Assembly: GCF_030719215.1 (NCBI RefSeq)
Contig: NZ_CP120984.1
Coordinates: 124,001 to 188,000, forward strand
Direction: 5' to 3'
Source of the DNA: Streptomyces sp. Alt3
Lineage (GTDB): Bacteria; Actinomycetota; Actinomycetes; Streptomycetales; Streptomycetaceae
DNA length: 64,000 nt
The notes under the pieces were generated by a model, which did no database searches, had not been told where the DNA came from, and saw only the letters and a list, made by a program, of their open reading frames with translations. Positions 17,550-25,664 of this stretch are shown here, piece after piece. How positions within the stretch are numbered: the first letter of the stretch is position 1; each line of letters opens with the position of its first letter. Position numbers and translations under genes: made by a program.

Positions 17550-18136
17550 TGGCTATGCGTGCACGTTCTCGACTCTGTGTGATGTGCGGGACCGGTCTGC
17601 TGGGCGGGACGGCGTATCTGGTTGACGGCTTCCGGCGGCGGGGCCGTCGTGCGCCTACTCGCTTCCTGATTTGCAAGTCCTGCTACGAACGGGGGTGCCC
17701 GGATCCGGAAACGGGTCTGACCCGGGCGGTCTCTACCCGGCAGACGCAGAGTGTTGAGTGGAGGGGACTGGTCGGCCGCGGCACGGCTCTTCCGCCGCAG
17801 GCGTGTGTCGCCGGTTGCGGCCTGGTTGTGGTGCGCGGGGCAGAGAAGGCGATGCGGGGGGTGACGTGCTCGCGAGCGTGCCGGACATCACTCACGCGCA
17901 AACGTAACGGAGGCATCGGATCGGGCCTCTCCTGCGGCACCTGCGGCACGCCCGTTACGGCTGGGCGCGCAGATTCTGAATACTGCAACGCGGCCTGCCG
18001 GCAGAAGGCATACCGCAGTCGGCGCGCCCGCCGACTGCGGTCGGACGGCTCAGAACCTTCACGCCTAGACGTAACAGCCTCAACGACCCGCACGCCCAGC
18101 CGTAACGCCCACCAAGATCCAGCCGATCCACCATGA
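17549..18136 (+). CDS. zinc-finger hypothetical protein of the inverted-repeat element
   Basis: 195 residues from ATG 17549 (a second ATG follows at 17555). The protein carries several Cys pairs: CVMCG near residue 11, ICKSC near 49, CVAGC near 88, CSRAC near 110, CGTCG near 131 and YCNAACRQKAYRSRRARR near 145-162. These look like zinc ribbons or treble clefs followed by a basic helix, so nucleic-acid binding is likely. The last 22 residues are encoded by the right inverted repeat. No recombinase or nuclease catalytic motif is seen. Confidence 0.6.
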   Translation: MAMRARSRLCVMCGTGLLGGTAYLVDGFRRRGRRAPTRFLICKSCYERGCPDPETGLTRAVSTRQTQSVEWRGLVGRGTALPPQACVAGCGLVVVRGAEKAMRGVTCSRACRTSLTRKRNGGIGSGLSCGTCGTPVTAGRADSEYCNAACRQKAYRSRRARRLRSDGSEPSRLDVTASTTRTPSRNAHQDPADPP

Positions 18137-18150
18137 TCAGCAGGACGCTC
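18072..18150 (-). repeat. right 79-bp inverted repeat arm
   Basis: Exact reverse complement of 17471-17549. It encodes the C-terminus of the zinc-finger ORF and its stop at 18134-18136. Confidence 0.9.
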
Positions 18151-18444
18151 TGACCCCGCCTGTTCACCAGGAAGCTTCGCGAGGGCGTTGCGAGTCCGGG
18201 GTGACAACATGCGGAGTTGCGGCCCGTCTCTACCTCTACGGATGGTTTTGCGCGGACCATGCTCCCGGAACTGATGCCTCGTTCACGAGCAGCTAACTGC
18301 TGAAGCCCGATGCCCTCAGGTTGGCCGTCCTTCTGCTCGCAGCAGCAGCACGGCATACCGAAAGCCGACCGTGACCGACCTTCACACTGCAACCATCCGA
18401 CCTTCACCGTTGTCTCACAAGCACACGCAATCACGGGAGAATCC

Positions 18445-18903
18445 TTGCCGCACCACATCCTCAGCCGCGCCGCCACCACCGTCGCTGCTGGCCTGCTCCT
18501 CGCCACTCTGACCGGCTGCGAGGGCGAAACCGCCAGCAGCAACGACAAGCCCGCCCCGGCAACGAGCAGCGCCCCGGCGCAACTCACGCAGGAGCAGCGC
18601 GACGCTGCCCGTGAAGCTGCCGGCCTGCCTCCCGAGCCGAAGGGTGCCGAACGCCAGGCCTACCTTGACGCCTTGAACGCGATCGACACCCGCATCATCA
18701 AGCCCGGCAAGGAAGACCAGGCAATCAGCCGCGGCATCAACCAGTGCAGTTCCATCAAGTCGTTCCCCGACGACAGGAACAAGCTGGTGCAGTTGACTCT
18801 CGAGCGATTCACCATCACCAGCCGCCTCCCCGAGATCAGCAACCCGGACACGGGCGGGAAGGTTCTGGACGCCGTGCACAAGCACATCTGCCCCAGCTTC
18901 TAA
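18445..18903 (+). CDS. DUF732-like lipoprotein
   Basis: 152 residues from TTG 18445, chosen because gggaga lies just upstream and the signal peptide starts here. A short signal sequence (ILSRAATTVAAGLLLATLTGC) ends in a lipobox, so the protein should be a membrane-anchored lipoprotein. After a Ser/Ala/Pro linker comes a helical domain with two cysteines (INQCSS and KHICPSF) typical of small DUF732-type actinobacterial proteins. The role is unknown. Confidence 0.65.
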   Translation: MPHHILSRAATTVAAGLLLATLTGCEGETASSNDKPAPATSSAPAQLTQEQRDAAREAAGLPPEPKGAERQAYLDALNAIDTRIIKPGKEDQAISRGINQCSSIKSFPDDRNKLVQLTLERFTITSRLPEISNPDTGGKVLDAVHKHICPSF

Positions 18904-18942
18904 CCCGATGCGCTCCACTGACGAACACCACCAAGGGGATCC

Positions 18943-19464
18943 ATGACCATCAGCACAACCCGCGCCAAAGCCATCTTCGGAAGGAACGACGGAGGTGGCG
19001 TCGATTGGCCCTACGGAGTCGGGGCGACCATCCCCAACCCGACCTGGTCGCCGGAACAGCGCAGAGCGCACCTCCAGGACCGGGAAGAGGCCAAGCAGAT
19101 CGTGTTTGACTGGGCGGAGAAGCACGGGCTGCGGAAAACCGACAACGGGTGCTGCCCCGTCTGGCTCCAGCAGAACCGCAACTCCCGCTGCGGCGGCCCC
19201 AGGACGTGCGCCCGCTTCGGGAGCGGCGGATGGGACACCGGGTGGATGGACCACACGGCCACCTGGACTTTCGACCGCCGGCCCGCCGCGATCACCAGCG
19301 CCCCGTACCGAATCCGCCAGAGCGACCGGGATGAGCTGAACCGGTGGGTTGCAGCAGACCCGCGTCTCGCCATCGCGTACGGCAACACCGGCTGGTACGG
19401 CCTCGACACGTACCAGATCATCCTGTGGCGGACCGACCTGGTCGAGGTCATCGAACCGGCCTGA
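18943..19464 (+). CDS. hypothetical protein
   Basis: 173 residues from ATG 18943, 39 bases after the lipoprotein gene and in the same direction. Contains DNGCCPVWLQQNRNSRCGG with three cysteines, plus aromatic segments (GWMDHTATWTFDRRP; NTGWYGLDTYQIILW). No signal peptide or membrane segment. I do not recognise the family. A strong terminator follows, so the lipoprotein gene and this gene may form a two-gene unit. Confidence 0.6.
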   Translation: MTISTTRAKAIFGRNDGGGVDWPYGVGATIPNPTWSPEQRRAHLQDREEAKQIVFDWAEKHGLRKTDNGCCPVWLQQNRNSRCGGPRTCARFGSGGWDTGWMDHTATWTFDRRPAAITSAPYRIRQSDRDELNRWVAADPRLAIAYGNTGWYGLDTYQIILWRTDLVEVIEPA

Positions 19465-19477
19465 CCTGCTACGCCCT

Positions 19478-19507
19478 GTGCCCCGGACCGGCCCTGGTTC
19501 GGGGCAC
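19478..19507 (+). terminator. terminator after the 173-aa gene
   Basis: GTGCCCCG and CGGGGCAC arms with additional ACC/GGT pairing form a GC-rich hairpin 14 bases past the stop codon at 19464. Confidence 0.65.
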
Positions 19508-19584
19508 AGCCGTGTTAGGCCGCGGTCTGTCGGTGCCCGCTGTCACACTGCCCGTACAGACCCCGCGCACCCGAGGAGCCGGCC

Positions 19585-19869
19585 GTGGACCAGGACCACA
19601 CCCCGCACAGCCCGCGGTGCGGTGCCGTACACGTCGAGGACCGCACCCCCTGTGTCGGCCCCCGGGACGCGGCGACCGTTCTTGACGCGGCCGGCGGGGC
19701 GGTTGCCGGGTGCGAGCACCACGGGGCCCGCATGCTTGCTTCGATCGACGGGGCCCGGGTTGAGCCCGGCAGCGTGGTGGGCGCGGCAACACGGGTATTC
19801 GCGGCCGCGCAGGATCTGGCACCGTTCTGCTGGCGGGCACCCACCCGGCACCTGGACACTGCGGTGTAG
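19585..19869 (+). CDS. small hypothetical protein typical of Streptomyces plasmids
   Basis: 94 residues from GTG 19585. Three Cys and several His occur in short motifs (RCGAVHVEDRTPCVGP, then GCEHHGARMLASIDG), suggesting metal binding. Similar short Cys/His proteins recur on actinobacterial plasmids and integrative elements, by memory. It is closed by a strong terminator 20 bases downstream. Confidence 0.55.
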   Translation: MDQDHTPHSPRCGAVHVEDRTPCVGPRDAATVLDAAGGAVAGCEHHGARMLASIDGARVEPGSVVGAATRVFAAAQDLAPFCWRAPTRHLDTAV

Positions 19870-19888
19870 CCGCGGCCTCGAGAACACG

Positions 19889-19919
19889 GAAGCCCCGAAC
19901 CGAACCGGTTCGGGGCTTC
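19889..19919. terminator. bidirectional terminator
   Basis: GAAGCCCCGAACCG (19889-19902) pairs perfectly with CGGTTCGGGGCTTC (19906-19919) around a three-base loop. It sits between two convergent genes and can serve both. Confidence 0.8.
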
Positions 19920-19945
19920 GTCGTACCCGGCACAGGGGCGCCCGG

Positions 19946-20434
19946 TCAGAGGTCGATGACGGCCCAGAGCCGGCGCCCGTCCGGTCCCGTGTCCGTCCCG
20001 CACCCCGTCATCCCCGCCTGTGCGGTCACCTCGTGAAGAACCCGGTCCCCGCCTGGGGTGTGCCCGGGGGTGAGACCCGCCTGGTGGGAGAGGACGAGGA
20101 CACAGACCTGGGCGTCCTGGGTGGAGAGGTGGACGCTGATGCGGCGCCCGGTATCAGCGACGGCAGTCTGGACGAGAAGCGTCGTGACGTCCTCGACCGT
20201 GGTGACGGCGGCCGCGGGGAGACGGTGCCCCCAGTCCTTCAGCTGGGTGATGACCCGGCGGCGCGCGGCGGCCACCGACCAGGGAGCGGACTCCAGCATC
20301 CAGTTCACGCCTTGCCGGTTGGCGATGCTGACCCCGCGGCGAGCGGTGCGCTGCAGACCCCGAGGAGTGGCCGGGTCGTCTCCTGCGCCCGCGGCTGCAC
20401 CAGGCCCTGATTCCGTGCCAGTGGGGCCGGCCAC
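19946..20434 (-). CDS. ATP-binding protein, anti-sigma-like
   Basis: About 162 residues. The C-terminal 120 residues (WSVAAARRRVITQLKDWGH, TVEDVTTLLVQTAVADTG, HLSTQDAQVCVLVLSHQ, GCGTDTGPDGRRLWAVIDL) have the order of an RsbW/HATPase_c_2 fold but the ATP-lid glycines are poorly kept. The start is uncertain: the frame stays open through array A, so I chose GTG 20434; GTG 20308 or ATG 20299 are alternatives. It ends at the trailing end of the CRISPR array. Confidence 0.55.
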   Translation of the reverse strand: MAGPTGTESGPGAAAGAGDDPATPRGLQRTARRGVSIANRQGVNWMLESAPWSVAAARRRVITQLKDWGHRLPAAAVTTVEDVTTLLVQTAVADTGRRISVHLSTQDAQVCVLVLSHQAGLTPGHTPGGDRVLHEVTAQAGMTGCGTDTGPDGRRLWAVIDL

Positions 20435-20514
20435 GATGTCCGGGCGGGGCGGCGACAACGGGCGCTTCGGAGGCGGTGGGGTCTTCGGCGGGTAGCTCGG
20501 CGGCGTGCCGGGCT

Positions 20515-21092
20515 GGGACCATCCCCGCACGCGCGGGGAGCACAGCCCGCCATCCGCAGAGCCGCGAGCGACCCCGGGACCATCCCCGCACGCGCGGGGA
20601 GCACGAACGGCGCCTGCTGGAGCGGCTCGACCCGTCGGGACCATCCCCGCACGCGCGGGGAGCACCGCGTCATGCCCTCCCACGGGGAGAGGCGGAAGGG
20701 ACCATCCCCGCACGCGCGGGGAGCACCGGGTCGCCCGCCAGATGATCGCCTCGTTGCCGGGACCATCCCCGCACGCGCGGGGAGCACGCACGGTGGACGC
20801 GGCCCGGCAGCGAGGAGGAGGGACCATCCCCGCACGCGCGGGGAGCACGCATCGAAGTAGCAGGGCAGCAACCCGCCGTTGGGACCATCCCCGCACGCGC
20901 GGGGAGCACGTGAGCCGGTCGCTGATGTCGACGGCGTCGATGGGACCATCCCCGCACGCGCGGGGAGCACCGCTGGCCCCTCCACTCGCGGTCGTCGGCG
21001 AGGGGACCATCCCCGCACGCGCGGGGAGCACCTCGGTGTCGGTGACCACCGCCGCGACAGGACGGGACCATCCCCGCACGCGCGGGGAGCAC
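20515..21092 (-). CRISPR. type I-E CRISPR array A (10 repeats)
   Basis: Ten identical 29-bp repeats start at 20515, 20576, 20637, 20698, 20759, 20820, 20881, 20942, 21003 and 21064; nine 32-bp spacers give a strict 61-bp period. Read on the minus strand the repeat begins GTGCTCCCCGCGCGTG and ends GGGGATGGTCCC, with a GC stem. The leader and cas2 lie on the right side, so transcription and new spacers run right to left. No repeat is degenerate, which suggests a recently grown array. Confidence 0.97.
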
Positions 21093-21184
21093 TCTTCATG
21101 ACCTGCAGTGTTGCTAAGCCTGACCACTGTTTTGAAGTAGTTTCACTGAAACAGTCATAGCACCCAAACAGGCCAAATCTTCCG
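21093..21184 (-). promoter_or_regulatory. leader of CRISPR array A
   Basis: A 92-bp AT-rich stretch lies between the first repeat of array A and the end of cas2. Read towards the array it has GTGAAA starting 54 bases and GCAGGTC starting 14 bases before the first repeat; both are found at the same places in array C. Confidence 0.8.
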
Positions 21185-21535
21185 TCACCTCCGGCCGAAG
21201 CGACGGCGCTTCGCCGCGTTGCTCCAGCCCTTCTTCGGACTCTGCCCGGTGGAGGGGCTGTTCGCGTTCGGGCGGCGGATCAGCGTCAGGCCTTCGTGGT
21301 CGACCGGGTGCCAGGCGTGGTCGTGCGTGAGGAAGGTGAAGCCCTGTTCGTTGTTCGTGGTGTGAGCGAGCAGGGCGCGGCCCTGGTCGGCGTACTCCTG
21401 GACCTCTGCCCACAGCAGGTCGCGGATGCGTGCGGACGGGTTGCCGATGAAGACTCCGGCGGAGATCTCCAGCAGCCAGCGTGTGAGGAAGCCGCGCAGG
21501 CCTGCAGGACAGTTCGTGAGCACGATGACGGTCAC
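21185..21535 (-). CDS. cas2: CRISPR-associated endoribonuclease Cas2e
   Basis: 116 residues with the type I-E Cas2 N-terminus (MTVIVLTNCPAGLRGFLTRW, then EISAGVFIGNPSARIRDLLW), typical of Cas2e. The C-terminal tail is basic (GQSPKKGWSNAAKRRRFGRR). In the Cas1-Cas2 integrase it forms the central dimer. It overlaps cas1 by ATGA and is the last cas gene. Because cas1 is damaged, Cas2 here may have no working partner encoded in cis. Confidence 0.9.
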   Translation of the reverse strand: MTVIVLTNCPAGLRGFLTRWLLEISAGVFIGNPSARIRDLLWAEVQEYADQGRALLAHTTNNEQGFTFLTHDHAWHPVDHEGLTLIRRPNANSPSTGQSPKKGWSNAAKRRRFGRR

Positions 21536-22273
21536 CAGGTCGTCTCCAGGACGTCGAAGTCCGCTCCCCCGCCGTAGTTGCGGCCCGCGGCCACTTCCCG
21601 GCCTCCGTCGCTCTGCAGCGTGACGACGTCCGGGGCGTCGTTCGCGGCAGTGTTAGTGGCGGTGTTCGCCGTCAGTTCCTCTCCCAGGAGGAGCTTCTTG
21701 ATGTCGTTTACGCAACGGTCCAGCAGAGACGTCTCGTTGATGCGGTCCCGGAGCGCTCGGCGTGTGCGCGAGCCGACGTCCTCCTCATCCTCAGCGGCGA
21801 CGTCGAAGGCGAGCGGGATGCCGATCTCGGTCTTGTACAGGTCGGCGACATCCAGGACGAAGGACAGCTCGTGGCCGGAGTGCACGAAGCCCAGAGCCGG
21901 ACTGCAGCCCAGGGAGGCGACGACCGCGTGGGTGATGCCGTACATGCACTGGGCAGCGGCGGTAATGGCCTGGTTGACCGCGTCTCCGCTGCTGAAGTCG
22001 CCCGGGGTGTACCGGCGGCCTCGCCAGGGCACCCCGGTTCTGGCGGACTGGGCGCGGTAGCAGTCCTTGACGCGGTGGCCTTCGCGGCCGAGGAGTTCAT
22101 GGCGGGTCAGGCCCGCGGGGTCCTCATCCGGAAAGCGCAGGCGGTACATCGCCCGTGCGACGCCTAGCCGGCTGCGGATGTTCGCCCATTGCACGGCCTG
22201 TGCCTCGGCGAGGGCGGACGAGCGGGGTGAGCTGGCGCGGGGTGAGGGCTGCGCGTCGGGAGACCGTCGTCAT
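21532..22273 (-). pseudogene. cas1: cas1 (Cas1e) with internal deletion and frameshift
   Basis: A Cas1-like start at ATG 22273 reads MTTVSRRAALTPRQLTPLV and then shifts into an unrelated frame. In another frame the sequence AEAQAVQWANIRSRLGVARAMY continues Cas1e from the end of its N-terminal domain. About 70-80 codons of the N-terminal beta domain are missing at the junction near 22210. The catalytic part is intact: Glu in GREGHRV, His and Asp in FVHSGHELSFVLDVADLYK. The remaining 220-aa frame could only start at GTG 22194. Loss of adaptation is inferred. Confidence 0.85.
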
Positions 22274-22277
22274 CAGG

Positions 22278-23054
22278 TCACCCTGCTGCGCCGAGAGGCG
22301 CGAGGGTAAGCAGGCCGCAGCCGTACGCCTTGGCCTTGCCGATTCCCTGCCGCAGCGTCCGGCGCAGCTTCTCAGGATCGGTGACCTCGAGCCGGCCGTC
22401 GAATGTGACGGTGACCAGGCTGACCGCCCCCTTGCGTCCCGCAGCCTTGGCCGGGCCACGGGACTTGTCGAAGGACAGGGCGCGCTTGTCGTGGACCGTG
22501 AACTCGTACCCGTCGCCGTGGTGGGGCTGCCCCGTGTGGGTCGTGCCGCCGGGAAGCAGCCGCCGGTCTGCGGGCTTCTCGAGGACACGGAATCCGCACT
22601 GTTCCTGCCGCTGCAGGAGCCACCCCATCTGGTGCACGGGCGTGACGTGCGCGGTCCGCTTGGTGGGCTCGTCTGCCTTGCGGCGGATGTGGTGGACGGG
22701 GTTGGCCGTCAGCCTGAACGTCCACTGCTCCCCCAGCGAGAGCCGGTCGAGGAACGGGCCATAAGGGCGGCTCTCCCAGCCCGGTGCGGAGCTGGTGGCA
22801 GCAGCCGGCCACCCCGCCTGCTCGACGAGATGAGTCATGTCCGGCCGGTCGGGGCTGACCACATAGAGCATGACCTCGGCGCGGGTGGTGTGGTCCAGGC
22901 GCCACAGGACACGCGGCCCGTCCGGAGGCGGAGCGTTGCTGGGCAGCAGCGACGGGAAGGAGGACATGACGGCTGCGTGCAGGACCTGCGGGGAGGACAG
23001 CAGCCTGCGGGCGCCGGGGCGTGCGGTGTTCACGCGGAAGCGGGTGAGGAACAT
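22278..23054 (-). CDS. cas6e: CRISPR RNA endonuclease Cas6e
   Basis: 258 residues. MFLTRFRVNTARPGARRLL starts the first ferredoxin-like fold, and His26 (in VLHAAV) corresponds to the catalytic histidine of Cas6e/Cse3. The middle has FRLTANPVHHIRR, and the C-terminal G-rich loop GIGKAKAYGCGLLTLAPL is the RAMP signature. It cleaves pre-crRNA within the repeat stem and stays in Cascade. It overlaps cas5e by one base and is four bases from the cas1 start. Confidence 0.95.
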   Translation of the reverse strand: MFLTRFRVNTARPGARRLLSSPQVLHAAVMSSFPSLLPSNAPPPDGPRVLWRLDHTTRAEVMLYVVSPDRPDMTHLVEQAGWPAAATSSAPGWESRPYGPFLDRLSLGEQWTFRLTANPVHHIRRKADEPTKRTAHVTPVHQMGWLLQRQEQCGFRVLEKPADRRLLPGGTTHTGQPHHGDGYEFTVHDKRALSFDKSRGPAKAAGRKGAVSLVTVTFDGRLEVTDPEKLRRTLRQGIGKAKAYGCGLLTLAPLGAAG

Positions 23055-23779
23055 CAGACGTTCCCTTCCTGGAGGGCGTCGAACGGATCATGCCGAGGCA
23101 GCCTCCCGGCGGACGCGCCGGGAACACGCACGGTGTCGCTGACAACAGTGCGCAGGGCGTGTCGGCGGTGTTCGGCGGCGTAGCTGACCGGCTGGTCGCG
23201 GAGGGTGTCGGCGAACTCGCCCTCGTCGTCGCAGGCCTCCCGAAGCACGGTCAGTTCGATGTCCGGCCGGTTGCCGTGTTGCCTGCGGTACCAGCCGGAC
23301 GCCTGCCAGGGCAGCTCGCCCAGTACCTCCATCAACGAGGCGGCGCCGTCGTGGAGGCCCAGGTCGACTGGCTGGGCCGGCGGGCACGAGCGTCGGCCGA
23401 GGAACGGGGGGTACACAGGGTTGCGCAGCGCGGCATGGAGGTCGGAAAGGAGCGTGGCGTCGCCTTCGACGGCGGCGACGAACACGGCGTCCGCCAGATA
23501 GAAGCGCTCCGACAGGGGCATCGACTTTCCGCTGACGCTGTGATGCGCGGTCTGGAAGTCGCGTACCCGGCTGCCGGGCTGATCGATCCGGACGCCGAAC
23601 CGGAGCGCTGCCAGCGGCTCGAGGCTCGCGTCGTCGCCTCGTTCGATGCCCGCGGCCGCGGCGAGCAGGCCGATGACCGCGCTCTTGGTGGGAGCGGACT
23701 CGGTGGTGCGACGGGTGAAGCGCGCGGAGGCCCCCCACGACTGCAGGGGGCCCGCCAGCCTCAGGCTGAGCACGCTCAT
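23054..23779 (-). CDS. cas5e: Cascade subunit Cas5e
   Basis: 241 residues. The opening LSLRLAGPLQSWGASARF and the following TESAPTKSAVIGLLAAAAG are the Cas5e signatures; later come RVRDFQTAHHSV, ERFYLADAVFVAAVEG and NPVYPPFLGRRSCPP. Cas5e caps the crRNA 5-prime handle in Cascade. It overlaps cas7e by ATGA and cas6e by one base. Confidence 0.95.
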   Translation of the reverse strand: MSVLSLRLAGPLQSWGASARFTRRTTESAPTKSAVIGLLAAAAGIERGDDASLEPLAALRFGVRIDQPGSRVRDFQTAHHSVSGKSMPLSERFYLADAVFVAAVEGDATLLSDLHAALRNPVYPPFLGRRSCPPAQPVDLGLHDGAASLMEVLGELPWQASGWYRRQHGNRPDIELTVLREACDDEGEFADTLRDQPVSYAAEHRRHALRTVVSDTVRVPGASAGRLPRHDPFDALQEGNV

Positions 23780-24969
23780 GCGGGCTTCTCCAGGCGCTCT
23801 GCGACGGCCTGCCCGACAGCGGCGACGAGCTCGCCGATGTTCTGGGCCTCGGTACCGATCCCGGCGAGCTTCGCGGTGTTCGGGCCCACACGCAGGACCC
23901 AGGTGAGGGTGGAGCCCTCGTCGCCGTAGGCGCGCTCGATGTCGGGGATGTACTCCGCGAGACGCTCGGATGCCTCGCGGACGTAACCGCCCTGGTTGCC
24001 GCGGACTGGTTCCTCGAAGGCCGAGACGAAACTGACCGGACGCATGGTGCGGAGCTTCACGACCACGGCGTCAGGCAGCGTGTGGTGCCCGAACGTGTTG
24101 ATCTTTCCGGTGGGCAGCGACGCGGTGAAACCATGTACGAAGGCCTCCACTGCTCGCCGCACCGGGGTGGTGAGAGGTTCGTCCTCGCGCAGCCCCTCGC
24201 CGAGGTTCGCGGCGAGCTGGTGCACGCCGAGGGCGGCATAGCGGTACAGCGTCGACGAGTTGAAGTCGACCGTGCCGATCATGCCGGCGCCCGTCTCCTC
24301 GTCCGTGTTCTTGTCGTCCACCGCGGTGTAGTAATCCGACTCGTTCTCCACGCGGTGCACGCTGATGGCGTGCGCGACCTGGACGGCGGCGTCGACGTTG
24401 AAGTCGGCGGAGTCGGCGACCATCCGGCCGAAGAGCGCGATGTCGACGGAGTGGTGCGTGTCCGCGATCTCCTTGGCCTTGGCCTTCGTCTCCTTGTCCT
24501 TCAGGTGGGCCGTGATGTCGGAGGCACCCTCTACGGCCAGCCGGGCGAGGCCGTCCAGCTGGCGGGTGCTGAGGAAGACGAGGTACTTGGCCTCCGGTGC
24601 GGGCTCCGGCTCCCCGTCCTTTGCTGCGGTGGCCTTGCGCTTGGGCACCTCCGTCTTCAGGCCCGTGGCCTTCACGGTCTCGTCGGCGATGAGCAGAGCG
24701 GCCTCCCCCTCGATCGAGGGATCCAGCGCGGTGATCCGTGCGGCGACCGCCTCCACGATCTTCTTCGTCCGTACCCCGAGTTCGTTTGCGTCCAGCAGGT
24801 GCTCGTCGGAGAAGTAGGTACGGGCTGCCCGCTTCCAGGCCTGGCTGGAGACCCGTGCGCGCGGCACTCCCCCGTACACCGCGGTCTTCGGCGCGCCGGT
24901 GTCGTCACGGTTGAGGTTGCTGGGCGGGACGGTCTGGAGAGCGTGTACGTCGAGGAAGATGCGGTTCAC
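23776..24969 (-). CDS. cas7e: Cascade backbone subunit Cas7e
   Basis: 397 residues from GTG 24969, which overlaps the cse2 stop (GTGA); the upstream in-frame extension is rejected since it runs inside cse2. The start FLDVHALQTVPPSNLNRDD and the stretch GGVPRARVSSQAWKRAAR are hallmark Cas7e. SVDIALFGRMVADS and VHRVENESDYYTAVDD follow. A Lys/Glu-rich insertion near residue 120-140 (KRKATAAKDGEPEPAPEAK) is a loop. Six copies bind the crRNA spacer. Confidence 0.95.
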   Translation of the reverse strand: MNRIFLDVHALQTVPPSNLNRDDTGAPKTAVYGGVPRARVSSQAWKRAARTYFSDEHLLDANELGVRTKKIVEAVAARITALDPSIEGEAALLIADETVKATGLKTEVPKRKATAAKDGEPEPAPEAKYLVFLSTRQLDGLARLAVEGASDITAHLKDKETKAKAKEIADTHHSVDIALFGRMVADSADFNVDAAVQVAHAISVHRVENESDYYTAVDDKNTDEETGAGMIGTVDFNSSTLYRYAALGVHQLAANLGEGLREDEPLTTPVRRAVEAFVHGFTASLPTGKINTFGHHTLPDAVVVKLRTMRPVSFVSAFEEPVRGNQGGYVREASERLAEYIPDIERAYGDEGSTLTWVLRVGPNTAKLAGIGTEAQNIGELVAAVGQAVAERLEKPA

Positions 24970-25664
24970 GAGGCGTCCTTGTCGGTGTCCGTGCTGTCGG
25001 TGGTCTTGTCGCCGGCTGGAGCGGGGGCGGCATCTCCCGGCTTCTCGGCGTCCTTGTCGTGCCAGGCGTGGAAGGAACTGCCCCACTCGCGGCGCACGAC
25101 GTCGGCGCCGCCAGGCCGCTGCCAGGTGTAGAGCTGTCCGGCGAGGAGGGCGTAGTCGAGGGGGATGTCCGCGCGGCGCAGCAGAACGACGATGTCGCGC
25201 AACCGCTGGGCGAGGCTGGTCAGGTCAGGAGCGGTGCCGGCCCGGACCAGGCGCTTGCGCAGTGGTTCGTCGATCTCGCCGGGCTTCATCATGCGGCGTA
25301 CGGCGGTTCCGAGCCCTCGGCGGCTGTCCTTCCGGTCGGCCTGGTGCATGCCGGTCGGACGGGACTGCTGGTGCAGCGCCCACAGGGTGAGGGCCATGTG
25401 CAGCGCGTCCTCGGCACGCACGAGGTCGCTCTCGTCGAGGGGCCGGGCGTCGTCCGGCGGCACGTGCAGGGGGCCGGTGTCGATGAGGCTCCACAGGTCC
25501 GGGAGCTGTCCTGCCTCCCGTCCCGCGCCGCGGCGCAGCCGTGCCAGTGCCGCCACGTCCGGGGACCGGTCGGCGAGGTAGCCCTGTTGCAGGGGAGCCA
25601 GGATTTGGGCGGCGAGCCGGGCGACTTGCTTGCGTGGGGTGAGTGATGCGGCGAGGGTGGTCAT
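24966..25664 (-). CDS. cse2: Cascade small subunit Cse2 (CasB, Cas11)
   Basis: 232 residues, mainly helical and basic. VAALARLRRGAGREAGQLPDLW, ALHMALTLWALHQQ, and SRRGLGTAVRRMMKPGE fit Cse2. RRADIPLDYALLAGQLYTWQ near the C-terminus is also typical. The last 45 residues are an acidic, disordered tail. Overlaps of four bases link it to cse1 and cas7e. A dimer should stabilise the displaced strand in the R-loop. Confidence 0.93.
   Translation of the reverse strand: MTTLAASLTPRKQVARLAAQILAPLQQGYLADRSPDVAALARLRRGAGREAGQLPDLWSLIDTGPLHVPPDDARPLDESDLVRAEDALHMALTLWALHQQSRPTGMHQADRKDSRRGLGTAVRRMMKPGEIDEPLRKRLVRAGTAPDLTSLAQRLRDIVVLLRRADIPLDYALLAGQLYTWQRPGGADVVRREWGSSFHAWHDKDAEKPGDAAPAPAGDKTTDSTDTDKDAS

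Larger units (their letters stand above)
17471..18150. mobile_element. 680-bp element bounded by 79-bp perfect inverted repeats
   Basis: 17471-17549 and 18072-18150 are exact reverse complements over 79 bases, and the match ends abruptly on both sides. The 522-bp interior carries one zinc-finger ORF that begins at the inner edge of the left arm and ends inside the right arm. Each arm contains CGTTACGGCTGGGCG, and the same 15 bases occur once more inside the ORF (17953-17967). No flanking duplication and no transposase are visible. It could be a non-autonomous mobile element or a local inverted duplication. Confidence 0.6.

Noticed and set aside
19946..21127. Long minus-strand frame through array A (393 codons)
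   Set aside because: The part over 20515-21092 is CRISPR repeats read as protein (repeated ARAGMVP-like peptides). Only the end past the array is coding.
24082..25131. 349-codon plus-strand frame opposite cas7e and cse2
   Set aside because: Antisense shadow of conserved cas genes caused by GC-rich third positions.
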